Shown one piece after another: positions 32,905 through 44,503 of a DNA stretch of 64,000 nt. Numbering within the stretch: position 1 is the first letter of the stretch; each line of letters opens with the position of its first letter. Source of the DNA: Knufia peltigerae (Eukaryota; Ascomycota; Eurotiomycetes; Chaetothyriales; Trichomeriaceae); the NCBI GenBank assembly GCA_030247855.1, contig JAPDRN010000008.1:310001-374000 (forward strand), given 5' to 3'. The translations under genes were made by a program, and so were the position numbers. The notes below the pieces were generated by a model that did not search any database, was not told the DNA's origin, and saw nothing but the letters and a program-made list of their open reading frames with translations.

Positions 32905-34228
32905 TCATGTTGTTGCCTTCTCAACACCCCCTTCTGTCTGCGTGGCGTCCGTCGTGGTAGTAGCGTGACCCTTGGCCAACTGGGCCTGCTTGTTTTGTAC
33001 GATCCGTAACAGGTTTCTGAGCAGTACGACAATCGTCACTTTTCCAATTGCCGGCACGTAAATCGACGCCTTTTGCTTGACCTCGATGGGAAAATTCTAG
33101 TACCACCCCGAAGACAGGGTTACACGTTAGTTTTTTTCTCTACAGGTTTGATTCGGGAAACGCCGCATTTTCGCAGCTCCGAGTGCGGGTGACACAACAA
33201 AGTGCAATTTGATTTCCTGGTATGGTACGACAAAAGAAAAAGAAAAGAAAACACAACTAACCTTCTCACTTGAAAAATTGATACACACGGCACCTTCCTT
33301 GAGCAAGTGGCACGGCAATTTGAATTTGTCACCGGGCACGCCGGTGATGACGACGTCGCAGAGCGGCACGCACTTTTCCAACGTCCAACCTTCCTTCTCG
33401 TGAACCTCGTGCTTGCGTTTCCGGATCCCCTCGCCGCGGGTGAAGAGCTGCACGCCAGTGACGTCGACGCTGTAGACGCTCGCGCCGTCGTTGGCGAGCA
33501 GTGCCGCCAGAGGGCGCCCGACGACCTCGGACCGGTTGACGACGCAGACGGTCCGCCCGAACAGCCTGTTGCCGTAGGGAAGGATGGTGTTGTAGATGTG
33601 CAGCGACTCCAAGATCTTGATCACGGCGAGCGGCGTGCACGGCAGCACCGACTTGACGGCCTGCGAGTCGTCGAGGAACCGGATGTTCTGGTACATGTTG
33701 AAGATGTACTGGTGGCTTAGACCCTCGACGTCCTTGGACACGTCGACGATCTGCTGCAGGTACTGGTCCTGCCGGTTGTTGAAGATCGGGTAGTACACGA
33801 TGATCCCGTCGACGGCATCGTCGTTGTTGGCCGCCATGATGGTCTCCTCGACGTCATCCTTCGCCACCGACTTGAGCGTGTATGCGAAGCCACTGTGATC
33901 GAGAAAAGGAAGATGTCAGTTTTTCGAGGGGTCTCTTGATTGATCGTAGCATCCGGCTAAGTCTTCTTCTTCTTCTTCGTACCCACATACGTACACAAAC
34001 AAAGAATCAAATAGGAACCTGGGGAGGGGGAAAGACTCACTTATCGATGCACGTCTTCTCAGTCCAGTCTGCATACACTTTGGCGGCAGGGTCGGCATTG
34101 GCAAGTATTCCGAGCAGGTGTGGTTTGCGACCAAGTTTGCTGAGGCCTGCCTGGACCTCTGCAAGGAGTCCTTTGGCCAAGGTTCCTGCAAGGATGGTCT
34201 TGCAACTCGTCGTTTCGTCTTTCGACAT
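32905..34228 (-). CDS. MTD1: NAD-dependent methylenetetrahydrofolate dehydrogenase (Mtd1)
   Basis: Exons 34228-34041, 33892-33262 and 33096-32905, introns of 148 and 165 nt, 336 residues. It oxidises 5,10-methylene-THF to methenyl-THF with NAD in the cytosol, linking serine-derived one-carbon units to purine synthesis. The N-terminus holds LLGILANADPAAKVYADWTEK, carrying the Tyr and Lys expected of the folate site. The middle has DGIIVYYPIFNNRQDQYLQQ and an NAD-domain motif VVNRSEVVGRPLAALLANDGA (about residues 170-190). CDVVITGVPGDKFKLP follows. Exon 3 supplies the last Rossmann strands (IYVPAIGKVTIVVLLRNLLRI) and a Thr-rich hydrophilic tail. The family length of about 320 and the monofunctional yeast Mtd1-type sequence favour this over the trifunctional C1-THF synthase. 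Confidence 0.93.
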
Positions 34229-34484
34229 GGTTTCTGCCGGGAGAAGCGCACTCTAGATTGTCATTCACCTGTCTATCATGGTGGCCGAAGAAATTCTATT
34301 TCTGAAAAGAGCAGCGAAAAATAAAAGATTTTAATAGGCTGGAATTCCCAGCACGTGACCCCACATCGGCAAGGCTGACAGCCCCAGATATGGAGCCTCC
34401 TACCACAATGTACAGGAAGTCCCGGTTCACAAGTCATTACATGGCAGTGGTACAATTTTTGATACCCTCCACTCATCATACTGC

Positions 34485-37427
34485 TCATATTTTGCTCTGC
34501 GATTTTCCTTCGCCTCTGGGAACCTTTCGCTCCACTCCCAAACTCTCCAGGTCCTTCTTTTTATAGTAGTGAGGCGCCACCTCGATTAACCACTCTGGTT
34601 TCAAGGGCATGCAGCTTCTCATATATTCCTTGCTGGTCAGTACCAGTTCATGGTAAATTACCCATTTCGGTTGGTTCTCAATGAGAACTCCCGAGGGGTG
34701 AATGTATACTACCTGCCCATTCTTCACGGTTCGATAGCTCTGCCCATCTCGCTGAAGTCTGGCAGAATGAGGGAAGAAGCCAGCAGTTATAGCCTTCTGA
34801 ATAGGCTCAATGTTGGACTGCCCTCCGCAGGTTTTGCCTGCGTCAACCTCCACTCGGTCACACAGCCGGGCCAATTGATCCCGAACATCACGCGCCCTGG
34901 TCAAACTTCTTTGCTGTAAGAAATTCTCCTTGGCCCAGACGAAGCTATAGTCGGAATCGGCCCACTCGTTGAAGACATTCAGCAACGACAAATGGTCACC
35001 ACCATCCTTGTTCGTGAAACGCGCCCTGGCACTATCCGCGTGGATCTTTTTGTCCTTCGGCCGGAAGAAGAGCGCGGATGCTTCACCAAGCATGGCAATT
35101 ATCGACAGCACCTCCTCCACGCATCCATACTTGTCAGCGGCAAGGATCGACCGAGCAAGCATAGGGTCAGTTGGGAATTCCGCCATTTGACGACCTATCT
35201 TGGTCAACTCGCCCGCGTTGTTGAGCGCCCCTAGTGCGTAAAGTTGCTCTACTGCTCGCACAAGGGTGTCTGTTGAAGGAGGATCCATGAAATCGAAGTC
35301 CAGTAAATCATTGATGCCCAGACTTTTCAGCAGGAGAACAACACCAGTCAAGTTGGTTCTTTGGATTTCTGGAGTTGTGTTCTCGTCGAGTTCATTTTTG
35401 TAGGCTTGGGCTGTATACAACCGGAAGCACTTGCCAGGACCAACACGGCCGGCTCGACCAGCTCGTTGACCGGCTGACGCACGGCTGCAGGGAACAACAA
35501 CCAGTGATTCCATACCTGTACGAGGGTTGTATTGGTTCTCTTTGACGAAACCAGGGTCAATAACATACACAATACCGTCAATTGTCAATGAAGTCTCGGC
35601 AATATTAGTGGCTAGAACCACCTTCCTCGCCCCTGCGGGTGTGGGTTCGAAGATTTTTGCCTGTAGGTCGGTGGGTAGGTTGGCATAAATCGGACAGATG
35701 ATCATCTCTTTGATCTTGCTCCCTAATTTCCGAGCCGTTTCTTGTAGACTTGCCTCCATAGCCTCGATTTCTTCTTGACCAGTCAAGAACACCAATATAT
35801 CGCCAGAACCTTGCGTTATGTGTATCTGGAAGACAGTGGTGATGGCAGCCGCGAGGTAATTGGCTTCTGGTTGAGCTGTGTAGTGAACATCAACAGCGTA
35901 CCGTCGACCAGGAATGTTGAAGATCGGTGCATCGTCAAAGTACTTTTGAAATTTCCGGGCGTCCATCGTGGCAGAGGAAATGAGTAGTTTCAAGTCAGGA
36001 CGTGCTCTTGCGATATCTTTCAACAGCCCACAAGCGATATCCGTGCTCACAGTCCGCTCGTGTGCCTCGTCAATCATCAAGGCGGAATATTGAGACAACT
36101 CCGGATCTGTCAGCAATTCGCGCAAAAGCATACCATCCGTCATGTACTTGAGCACCGTCTTCTCAGTCGTGTTGTCTTCGAATCGAATGGCATAACCAAC
36201 TTCATTACCCAATCGCTTGCCCATTTCTTCTGCAACACGTGCTGCAACAGACATGGCCGCGACTCTTCGCGGCTGGGTACACCCAATTTTCATGCCGCCT
36301 TGCGTGAATCCGGCTTCATGCAGGTACTGGGGAATTTGAGTCGTTTTCCCACTGCCAGTTTCACCAACGATGATTAGGACTTGATGATCCTTCACAGCTT
36401 GGATGATTTCGTCTCGGAATTGATAGATAGGTAGACTCTTCCTCGTCTCCTCGATGCTCTTGGCTTTTGCTTCCGCCGCACTCAATCTTTGAGCCATTTC
36501 CCTCTGCTCTCTTGTCATTCCCTTCCCCAGATCTCCACCTAATGTCTCTGAGGCAATGAATTTCATTTGCTGGCTTTCGTCAAACACATAGCCATAGTCT
36601 CCTTCGTCGACAAACTCTGCTCGCTTGATCTGTGCTTCGGCGCGTTTCGTCTGCTCGTTCTCCCACTCCTCGTGCTCGGTGACATAGCGTTCCCTACCAG
36701 TTTCGTCTCGGTCGACGTATCGTTGATAAAGAGCTTGTTCCTTTTTGCGTCGATCAATCTTGCCTTTCTCCGTTATATAATCTTCGGGTAAAGCATAGCC
36801 ATCCAGGTGGTCATCGATATTCAGTCTCTCTTCTGCCAGCCGCAAAACCTCTTTGTTTCGCGCAAATTCTTCTTTCTCCCGTTTTGTCAAGTCTGGGTTG
36901 TCCCTTAACTCTGCCTGCTCTTCTGCAACTTGCTTCCGGAGGAGGGCCAGGCGCTCGGCCTCTCGCTTTTTCAGGTAATCTTGTCTAGAGCGTACGCGCA
37001 AATCTGGCATCGCAGCTGTTCTTGCGGCCACATCATCTGCGAGAGCCCTTCTCTGAGCCGCTACACTATCTTTGGGTGCCGACCTATCTTCAACAATTTT
37101 CTTCGAGCGTTGCTCGTCTCTTTGTGCCAGTCGTTTCGCAAATTCGTCACGTTCCTTTAGATCTTGATCTCTTTCCCTCTCGGCTTTCTCTTCGACCGAT
37201 TGTGGTGGAGAGGTGGGTGCTCTCGCATGATGGGATCCTGATCCGTCCGAAAGTTTTACCCTTTTGGACGATGACTCTGCAAAGTCGGATTGAGCTTCCT
37301 CTTCATCTTCCGCAATTTCTTCGTCACCCCACCGATCCTCAAAGTCAACATCATCGCGGCGGCGCCGGTGTGCATTGCTGCGCTTGTTGGACTTGATGCG
37401 AGGCTCGCTAGAGTGTTGTTCAGACAT
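34485..37427 (-). CDS. PRP2: DEAH-box spliceosomal RNA helicase Prp2/Cdc28
   Basis: A single-exon 980-residue protein. It uses ATP to remodel the activated spliceosome before the first transesterification step. Residues 1-330 are charged, with the coiled, Arg/Glu-rich pattern of this subfamily. Helicase motifs appear in order: GETGSGKTTQIPQY (motif I), TQPRRVAAMSVAARVAEEMG, DEAHERTVSTDI (motif II, DEAH), SATMDARKF (III), LVFLTGQEEIE-like ILVFLTGQEEIEAME (IV), ATNIAETSLTIDGI (V) and QRAGRAGR (VI). The HA2/OB region follows, ending near GVERKVPRGEGKSQSKI. I start at the ATG at 37427 (MSEQHSSEPRIKSNKRS); the frame is open upstream to 37598 but that is leader-like. Prp22, Prp16 and Prp43 are the alternatives; the N-terminal RYVDRDETGRERYVTEHEEW-type block and the length point to Prp2/Cdc28. 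Confidence 0.93.
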   Translation of the reverse strand: MSEQHSSEPRIKSNKRSNAHRRRRDDVDFEDRWGDEEIAEDEEEAQSDFAESSSKRVKLSDGSGSHHARAPTSPPQSVEEKAERERDQDLKERDEFAKRLAQRDEQRSKKIVEDRSAPKDSVAAQRRALADDVAARTAAMPDLRVRSRQDYLKKREAERLALLRKQVAEEQAELRDNPDLTKREKEEFARNKEVLRLAEERLNIDDHLDGYALPEDYITEKGKIDRRKKEQALYQRYVDRDETGRERYVTEHEEWENEQTKRAEAQIKRAEFVDEGDYGYVFDESQQMKFIASETLGGDLGKGMTREQREMAQRLSAAEAKAKSIEETRKSLPIYQFRDEIIQAVKDHQVLIIVGETGSGKTTQIPQYLHEAGFTQGGMKIGCTQPRRVAAMSVAARVAEEMGKRLGNEVGYAIRFEDNTTEKTVLKYMTDGMLLRELLTDPELSQYSALMIDEAHERTVSTDIACGLLKDIARARPDLKLLISSATMDARKFQKYFDDAPIFNIPGRRYAVDVHYTAQPEANYLAAAITTVFQIHITQGSGDILVFLTGQEEIEAMEASLQETARKLGSKIKEMIICPIYANLPTDLQAKIFEPTPAGARKVVLATNIAETSLTIDGIVYVIDPGFVKENQYNPRTGMESLVVVPCSRASAGQRAGRAGRVGPGKCFRLYTAQAYKNELDENTTPEIQRTNLTGVVLLLKSLGINDLLDFDFMDPPSTDTLVRAVEQLYALGALNNAGELTKIGRQMAEFPTDPMLARSILAADKYGCVEEVLSIIAMLGEASALFFRPKDKKIHADSARARFTNKDGGDHLSLLNVFNEWADSDYSFVWAKENFLQQRSLTRARDVRDQLARLCDRVEVDAGKTCGGQSNIEPIQKAITAGFFPHSARLQRDGQSYRTVKNGQVVYIHPSGVLIENQPKWVIYHELVLTSKEYMRSCMPLKPEWLIEVAPHYYKKKDLESLGVERKVPRGEGKSQSKI

Positions 37428-38003
37428 ATTCGCAATTGTATTGGAGGATCTGGGTTGCAATTCACCTGGTAACTCTTGCACCGCCGGACGGATGCTGCAC
37501 AGTTGTCTAGGTCGGTCCCAGGTAAGAATTGGCAGGTCAGTGTCGGTGTATCGCCTGCATCTGAAGTCCTGCAAGAGCAGCGAGTCGTACAGTCGCACTT
37601 GTTGTAGAGATTACTACGGATCAATTAGAAGTACGAAGAATAAGGCTCTCACATCTACAAAGAGAGGACGATGTCTGCGGCGTGTCTGAGGGCAGAAAAG
37701 TTTCTCCGCAGTTGAGCAAGGCTGAACCAAACGTCAACGACCCAATCAAAGCTTTCTTCAGCCTTGTCCGGAAGACCGCAGCAGTCGCACACCATCAGGA
37801 AACCAAGAAAGAAGTCGCACTTAGTAGAAACGTCCGCGTCTATACTTCTATACACTCCAACTAATGGACGCTTCTTCGCCGCATTTCTCCGGAACAGCTT
37901 GTCATCACAACGTAATACTCCGTACGCTTCATGCCATTTGCCTGTCCGAGATAGCGAAACCTCTACTACATGGTCATACTATCACGGCGGACATCTGTGA
38001 TGT
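37428..38003. other. Spacer between MMS19 stop and PRP2 start
   Basis: 576 bp of promoter and leader for PRP2. It contains one TACTCCGTA copy (37916-37924). No gene seen. Confidence 0.5.
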
Positions 38004-41000
38004 CTAATCCTCATCCTCATCAATGTCATCTACGCCTCTTAGCCAAGCAGCCCTGGCGTCAACCGCCTCTTTACGTACATCACGTTTCGTGTCGTCGAGG
38101 ACTTTGCTCAACCCGTACAAAACTTCTCGCTTGAGACCAATCAATGAATTTGCCCCAGAGGCACTGCCGGTAATGTATTTTGGCATCAAAGTCAGACAGC
38201 GGGTTGCAAGCCGCCGCGTGTTGGGCAGATTGATCTGCGTCCCCGCTGTTGCGACTCCCTTTGTAGGCTTTGGGTCGAATTCTGCCTTCTGTGAGGCTGC
38301 AACACCGATCAACCGCTTCACGAGCGCTGGGATATGCCCGCTCTCTTCCAGCGCAGAAGGGTTGTTGGAGATTACAATAGCACATGCTTCCAAAGTGGCC
38401 ACCTTGACCATTTGATCGTTTAGATCCAAGGATTGAAGCAGCAGCGGTAACAAGGTGGGAAGTTCTGGCATCACAATCTCCGATGGCACGTTCGATAGAA
38501 CGCCACTGAGGGCTACAAGGTAATTCTCTTTTTCTGTCGGAGATTGTGAGTTTCGAAACTTGTCCGAAATGAGTGGCACCAGGATCTGGAATACACGTTG
38601 TGGCGCAAGAAGCCGAATTTGCGCTCCGTTCTGCTTGGACAGCACATCATCCGGAGACAAGATGGTGACAAATCCCATTGCAGCTTTTCGTGAGACCTCG
38701 CCAGGATATTGTTGTTGATCGAGCAATTCGACTAGATTCGTGAGATAGTAGTTCGTTCTCGGCGCGAGTCTGAGTACCAGGGCCTTCGTCAAGAAGAAGG
38801 ATAGGCGGATGTTGAAGTCGGAAGTGTCGTTCTCATCCATGGGGTGGTCCTTCAATGCTGATAGGGTTCTTGCGAGTAACTCATCAACGAAACTTAAGGA
38901 GGCAGAATCGAAGTGTTTATTTACAAGCAAGGCCACCTGCAGCAGGCAGCTTTGTGTAACCGCACGATTCGAGGTTGTCATTGCGAACTGTATGACATTC
39001 TCGATGACATGTGGCAACCGTTCTCTGGTTAGCAATGGAGACTGTATGTTCTTTGGTAAAGCTGCTAGGACCCATGTAGAAAGAAGGGCGACAGAAGGCG
39101 GCTGCAAGAGACTTGAGAGTCCTTCTGGTGATTCGATGAAGGGGGATCCTCTGTAGAGCAGATAAACATTTACCGCTGCCCTACTAATTTGCTCAGCTGT
39201 GCTGTTTCGAATGATCAAGTTGATGAGTCGCCCAAGCAGATCCAGTACGACTTCATTAGTGAGGGGCCCTGTTGTTGTCTGCGAAGCTGTCCTAGACAAG
39301 TTCACGACCACCCTTTCATAGTAGTCGCTCAAATCTGTCTTTGCTGCCGAAACTGCTCGATCAAGGACGTACAATATGGTTGCCAAAATAGCGCAAGTGT
39401 AGGGGTAGGAGACACGGCCACTAGAGTTAAACAGATTGTCTAATTTGCTGAGAAGACGCCGCATCAATGTCCGCAGAAGCTCTCTTTCAACGCTGATCTC
39501 AGCCAAGCCTTCGAGCACAGAGTTGTAATTGCTTGTCATAACGTCTTCCTCTGAGTCTGGCAAGCGGGCCAGAAAAGCAGGATAGGAGATATCCGAGATA
39601 AGTCCAGGTTTGAACTGTGATATTTCGGCCAATGCATTCATAGCCTTCTTTTTCAGTTCATCGCGCCCGTAAGATTCTTCAGTCAGGACAATATCATCAA
39701 AATATTGGATAAATAGTCCAATCTCGTCATCTGCGAGCATCGAGTTCATCTTGGACACCAGTAGCAAGCCATTTGCAGCTGTCAGACGAAAGGAAACCTC
39801 TTCCTTCACAGTTCCCATCAATGCTTGGCTGTAAATGGCAACAAACTTGTCCTTCAGTTCTCGTATCGGATTCTCTCGCCCTTCCGGATTTTTCTGGCTT
39901 GGTTTTGTCCATGATCCATAAACTTCGATTGAGGCTTCAAATATTTGATTAGCGACGTCCAACACAGCTCGCTGTTGCACCAAACCCTGTGCTGATTGGT
40001 AAAGGGTGAACAGGGTTGGTCCGACGGCCTTGATTACAATCTCGAATGATTGCACTGAAGCAGACGCTACAGCTTTAACTATATCTCCGGAAGCCTTCGC
40101 CTGCCGTGATGCGGGCTCCTGAAGATGTTCCAAACACTCTTTGTTCACGGGCTTCAAATATTGCAGTAATGGTGAGCTCGACGTGTTGTGCGCCGGTGCT
40201 GAGGACAGGCATGCAGCAATTCCTTCCAAGACCTTTAAGGCTTCTGAGGCAAGCTCGGGTTCTTGGGCCTGTAAAACTTCGAATTTGACAGCATCCCAGA
40301 GAGTGATAGAATATTGACTCATAGTAGAGGCATCGTAGTGTTCTGAACAGGCGACAAGTGTCTGGAGGACGTCCTTCTTGACAGTATTGGATGTAGAGTC
40401 TAATCGATCCAGCATATTCGGAAAGGTATGAGGAGCCAGCGCACCAGTAGAAGACAGGCAGTCTCTCAGCCTGTCTTTCAGATCCTGAGCTGTGATCCCG
40501 TAAGGGTCATTGGGAGGCGGCCTGAATGTGATAGGGAAGTAGGCGTAGACAGAGTCAAACATGACTTCGACGTGGTTGGTGATATCCCATTCCATCATTA
40601 GGACTCTCAGCATCGAGAATATTAGCATGAGATTACGAGGATCCTTTTCACCTGCCACCAACTCGACGATGCCTGTGAGAGATTCTTCGCCCATATCTCT
40701 GATAGCTACAACAGTCAGCTGGATTGACAGCGCAATGGGGCGCAGGTTGTTGTTACCTTTTCGATGATGCTCGAGAAGCTCGTTGACCAGCTGGAGGACT
40801 TTATATCTCCCGGCCTGGTTGAGAGATTGCAAATCCGAAAAATGCTCGAAGATCCTGCACTTCTATCAGCCAAGTCCACTGCATGACATGCCGCCAGACA
40901 ACCTTGATGTACAAGTCCCTGGATAGCAGTCGCGTGGTGAATCGCACTCACGCTCTCATAACTGTTTGCGCCATATCATTTGTAAATCTGTCAAGGCTCC

Positions 41001-41359
41001 GTAGTTGCGAGAGTCCGTTGACGGCCCCTCCATCTTCAATTCGATCACACAAAAATTTGCACAGGACTAGGATCTGCTGGCGGGAGAGGTATTTCGGAGG
41101 CAAGGACGAGATGACGGCGACCAAAAAGGAGACGGCTCGGCCACGGATTTTCTCATCGTCATCGTTGATATATTCACCCAAAGACTGAACCACTTCGATT
41201 AGGGTAGTCTGCCGGCTCTCAAGTTCTGTAGCAGTCAGTATGGCCACGGACAAGCGGAAACCATCACCAACTTTGAGCGGCCGACTTTGCGATCTCAGCA
41301 GCTTCCTGTTTGTTGTGTTCTACGGCTAGCACGTAGTCCCGTGCATCTGATAGAGCCAT
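38004..41359 (-). CDS. MMS19: MMS19/Met18, CIA-complex scaffold
   Basis: Exons 41359-41272, 41225-40952, 40854-40757 and 40705-38004 give 1053 residues. Mms19 is a HEAT-repeat scaffold that, with Cia1 and Cia2, delivers iron-sulfur clusters to cytosolic and nuclear enzymes such as XPD and DNA polymerases. The N-terminus MALSDARDYVLAVEH is typical. Splicing restores KSAAQKLESRQTTLIEVVQSLGEYIND across intron 1 (46 nt) and RAIFEHFSDLQSLNQAGRY across intron 2 (97 nt). Intron 3 (40756-40706) is 51 nt, a multiple of three and free of stops. I treat it as an intron because it has a good donor (gtaac), a CTGAC branch sequence, a TAG acceptor, and because removing it joins HHRK to AIRDMGEESL as expected. 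The family block SGEKDPRNLMLIFSML-like VAGEKDPRNLMLIF is present. The acidic tail ends DDIDEDED. Confidence 0.9.
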
Positions 41360-43918
41360 GACACATGGTGGCTCTTCCGGGAGTCGTGGATCGAATATCC
41401 TAGGTCGGGAGTTTGGGAGTGTGCACTTCCATCGACGGCTCGCAGCGTCGAAAAGAAATTCCCCTCCATACGCAGGAAGATGGGAAGAACGGTAGTCGCC
41501 TGACCTTCCCCATTTGTCTCTATCCGAAAGTCCAATCACGACATCGTATTTCATAAGACAACCACTTCATGCGAGATCTCCGACGTTTAGATCTAATCTA
41601 CTGTTGCAGGGCACCCCATTTTCTCAAAAAAAAGGTGGTGTGATATCTGTAAGCGGATGTTTAAGCTCGAGACCTAAGTTCAGAGCACTGACGATACACT
41701 GCTGAATCAGTGAGCTTAACTAACAAGCTTAATTACAACTTCATGACTGTATCAAGGCAAAAGACTATCTTATACACAATATACATCTAAAAATATACAG
41801 AAAGATTCTACAAAAATGGCAAAAACTTAACTAGGATTTATCTCCCATAGGAGCCTAGTTAAGAAAATCCCAGTCGTGTAAGGATTTTTTTCCCCCAGAT
41901 GCCTCCCAACTCGGGACCAGTGAAGGTCTTAAACCGATCTATGGTACTCGCTCTGGAATCTCCCCTGTCGCAGCGCTTACAACTTTTTCTAACCCTCTCC
42001 AGGGACGCTTGATCCTCCTATGTCGTCCTCCCACTTAGTTGTTGTGCCCCAAATCTGCCCCCGAATTAATATCCCTCTGTTGTGTTATACTTCGTGTTGA
42101 ACCCTCGAATTGATGTCCCACTGTGACCCCAATGTTGTACCAATTTTCGTCCTCCTCGGAAAGTCAAAGTTGCCTGCAGGATAGCCATCCAGTTTGACCT
42201 GACTGACTTCCCTGTTGAGACGGCGATTTTGACCATTGCACCATGGGGGGTGAAGGATTGATCCTAGATCGGTTCCTGTGAAGGTTAGTTGACAGAAATT
42301 TCAGGGCTTAAAAATATATATGCTATTAATTCACAGGGCGGTGACCTGCTCAGGCGAGGCTATCAGGCTGGGAACCAAGAGGTGAATGATGACAGTGAGA
42401 GTGAACTGTGATGGCCGATTACTCCCATCACCACCACCACAGCGGAACCTGGTAATCAGACAGGTGACGGTGATTACGCTCCTAACGGTGTGCTCGAGTT
42501 GAGTCACTAGCAGGACTACTGGTTACACAATGCTTTGGAATACTCCGTTGAGTGATCAAGGACTTTCATCTATATTGGGACTGGCCTCTCAGCTCGGTAT
42601 CATCACCACCTGGCCATCTGTCTGACAAGGCATGACAAATTCAGCCGTCGGTGTGAGTAAAAATCCAGTGTAAGAGTTCCGGACTTCTGGATCAATAGCT
42701 GAATCACTCGCCCTGTAGAGTTTCTCAATGTTTTACTTCCACATCAGACCACTCCCATTCTGTTCAGTCTTGATCAAAGTGCGAAAAAAGATCCCCGCGC
42801 AACGGAAATCTAAGATCTTCAGCTAACGGCCATATTTCTACAGCTAGATGGCTCATCTACGGTTCAAAATTGTTCGGCGGCGACTGCGATTGTGAGAGGG
42901 GGCTTTCAGTCGATGTGGCCATACCTCTGCTCCGATGAAGTCGTTTCCCTGAACCCTAACGTACCTACTCAATATCTTTCCATATCTAGCAGCATGGTAT
43001 TGGTCAGATATAGAGTCAAAAGTATGCCAGCTTTGGTAATATCGCGATGTCATGGTCGGGTTTGGCAGCGTGTGCGCGCACGTGGAGGTCAGTGAGTGGA
43101 AGGGCATCAACACAATTTTCGGACTACACGATTGATAGATTCATCTATGAGAACTATAGCGTGTGAGGTCGACTCCAGGTTTTCTTGATAACTACATCGG
43201 TGGCTCCAGCGTGATGTTGTAGAGTTGTGTTGTTCCTGTCTATAGTGGATGACTACTAGTGATCGCTGAAGTGGGAGATTCTTTGGGAAAAACACTAAGA
43301 GTGAAACTGGAAGAGACAGCAATACGTTAATCCTGAAAAGAAGCGAGGTGTGTCTCTGTCGATATCTGTAACTTTGTCATTGGGTACAACCAAACCCCTT
43401 TCGGCTCCAGCCTTGTGATCGGCATCATTGAAGTTTCTTTCTAAACTCCGATATAGGTATTCCTTGACTGTGCAAAAAAAGTGATCTGACGAGGTCGATG
43501 ACGATCATGTTCACTACTATTAGTATGTACGAGTACATATATGCGATCCCTGATACTTCGTGACAATACGCTTCTTACGCCGCGGTTATCCTGACGCTAT
43601 TGTCATTGTTGACACGGATCACCCCTAGCATTCACTAGAAGTTCTCGCCATGACGATCACACAGCAATGACTGCTTGTATATGTGAATATAGTGCCGCAC
43701 TCATTGCCAAATGAATCCGAGGAGTGTCTCTAGGCATTGTCACACATCGGGTACTTGTTTGTCACATCGTACTATAAAAAGCAGAATACTTCTGATCCAC
43801 CGATCCAACATGTTCGACGTAGTGCAGCATCCGACAGTCAGAAACCATTGGAACGACGACTTCTCGGATAGTACCAACAGTCAAGACACATATCTCCTTC
43901 AAGAGTACGACGCCCAAG
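41360..43918. other. 2.6 kb gene-poor region
   Basis: No open frame with recognisable similarity on either strand. The sequence is more AT-rich from 41,700 onwards. I see no repeat, transposase fragment or terminal inverted repeats. It might hold non-coding transcripts or decayed sequence, but nothing visible says so. Confidence 0.5.
43773..43780 (+). promoter_or_regulatory. TATA box of the 43919 gene
   Basis: TATAAAAA lies 139 bp before the 43919 ATG. A start site about 30 bp downstream would place the 43810 upstream ORF in the leader. Confidence 0.5.
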
Positions 43919-43929
43919 ATGTCCGATAG
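43810..43929 (+). other. Upstream ORF overlapping the 43919 start codon
   Basis: An ATG-initiated 39-codon frame (MFDVVQHPTVRNHW at its start) ends with TAG at 43927-43929, running 11 nt past the first base of the 43919 ATG in another frame. It lies downstream of a TATA box. If transcribed it would be an overlapping uORF, which normally represses the main frame. It may alternatively be a chance frame. Confidence 0.35.
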
Positions 43930-44503
43930 GTACATGGATCGGTATTATGACGACCGGGATGACAAGTACCTGGACCGTCATGAGATGGATGAGGAGCGAT
44001 ATAATGTTCCCAATCGGTATACTCGAGACGATGAATACCCGTGTTCTTCTCAACGTTCTCGCAAAGACAAAGAGAGGGAACTTCAGGAGTATGGCGAGCC
44101 TTCGACGCGGAGCAAGGACAAATCGCATCTCTACGACGATATCCACAAAGCCTACAGCACCGAAGCCATCATCAGAAAGTATGAAGGAACTGACTGGTAC
44201 CCTGATAGGGATGCAGATATCATGAACCATGCTGCAGCTCAGAACGGACGAAAATCGCAGTTCAGTGATAAGGTGGATCCTGGTAAAGCGACTTGGGATA
44301 CGAGAGAGAGAGACAGAAAGAGAGTTTCTCAAGAGAACCACGAAAATTTCAATCAAGTTCTGCCTGGTGAGCGCATTGAACCACGGGATTGGGAGTACAA
44401 ACAAACTTCTACCAGACATTACAGATCTCGAGACCCTGACATACCACACCATGTCACTAAGAGCAGTATCGAGAGGACCAAAAGCAAATATCCCAAGAAG
44501 TGA
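43919..44503 (+). CDS. Small highly charged hypothetical protein A
   Basis: A single-exon 194-residue protein that I do not recognise. It starts MSDRYMDRYYDDRDDKYLDRHEMDEERY and is dominated by Asp, Glu, Arg, Lys and Tyr, with one Cys, no signal peptide and no membrane span. Such composition suggests a disordered, hydrophilin-like or RNA-associated protein, but that is inference. The C-terminal part (PRDWEYKQ... then VTKSSIERTKSKYPKK) loosely resembles the C-terminus of the protein encoded at 45326, in the same order of elements. A TATA box (43773) and a CCCCT stress-type element (43622) lie upstream. The region is gene-poor, and the gene may be lineage-specific. Coding status is likely but unproven. 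Confidence 0.5.
   Translation: MSDRYMDRYYDDRDDKYLDRHEMDEERYNVPNRYTRDDEYPCSSQRSRKDKERELQEYGEPSTRSKDKSHLYDDIHKAYSTEAIIRKYEGTDWYPDRDADIMNHAAAQNGRKSQFSDKVDPGKATWDTRERDRKRVSQENHENFNQVLPGERIEPRDWEYKQTSTRHYRSRDPDIPHHVTKSSIERTKSKYPKK

Noticed and set aside
33307..33720. 137-codon plus-strand frame over MTD1
   Set aside because: Antisense shadow of the conserved folate dehydrogenase exon.
41360..43918. Transposon remnant in the gene-poor region
   Set aside because: No transposase, reverse transcriptase, terminal repeats or target duplications were visible.
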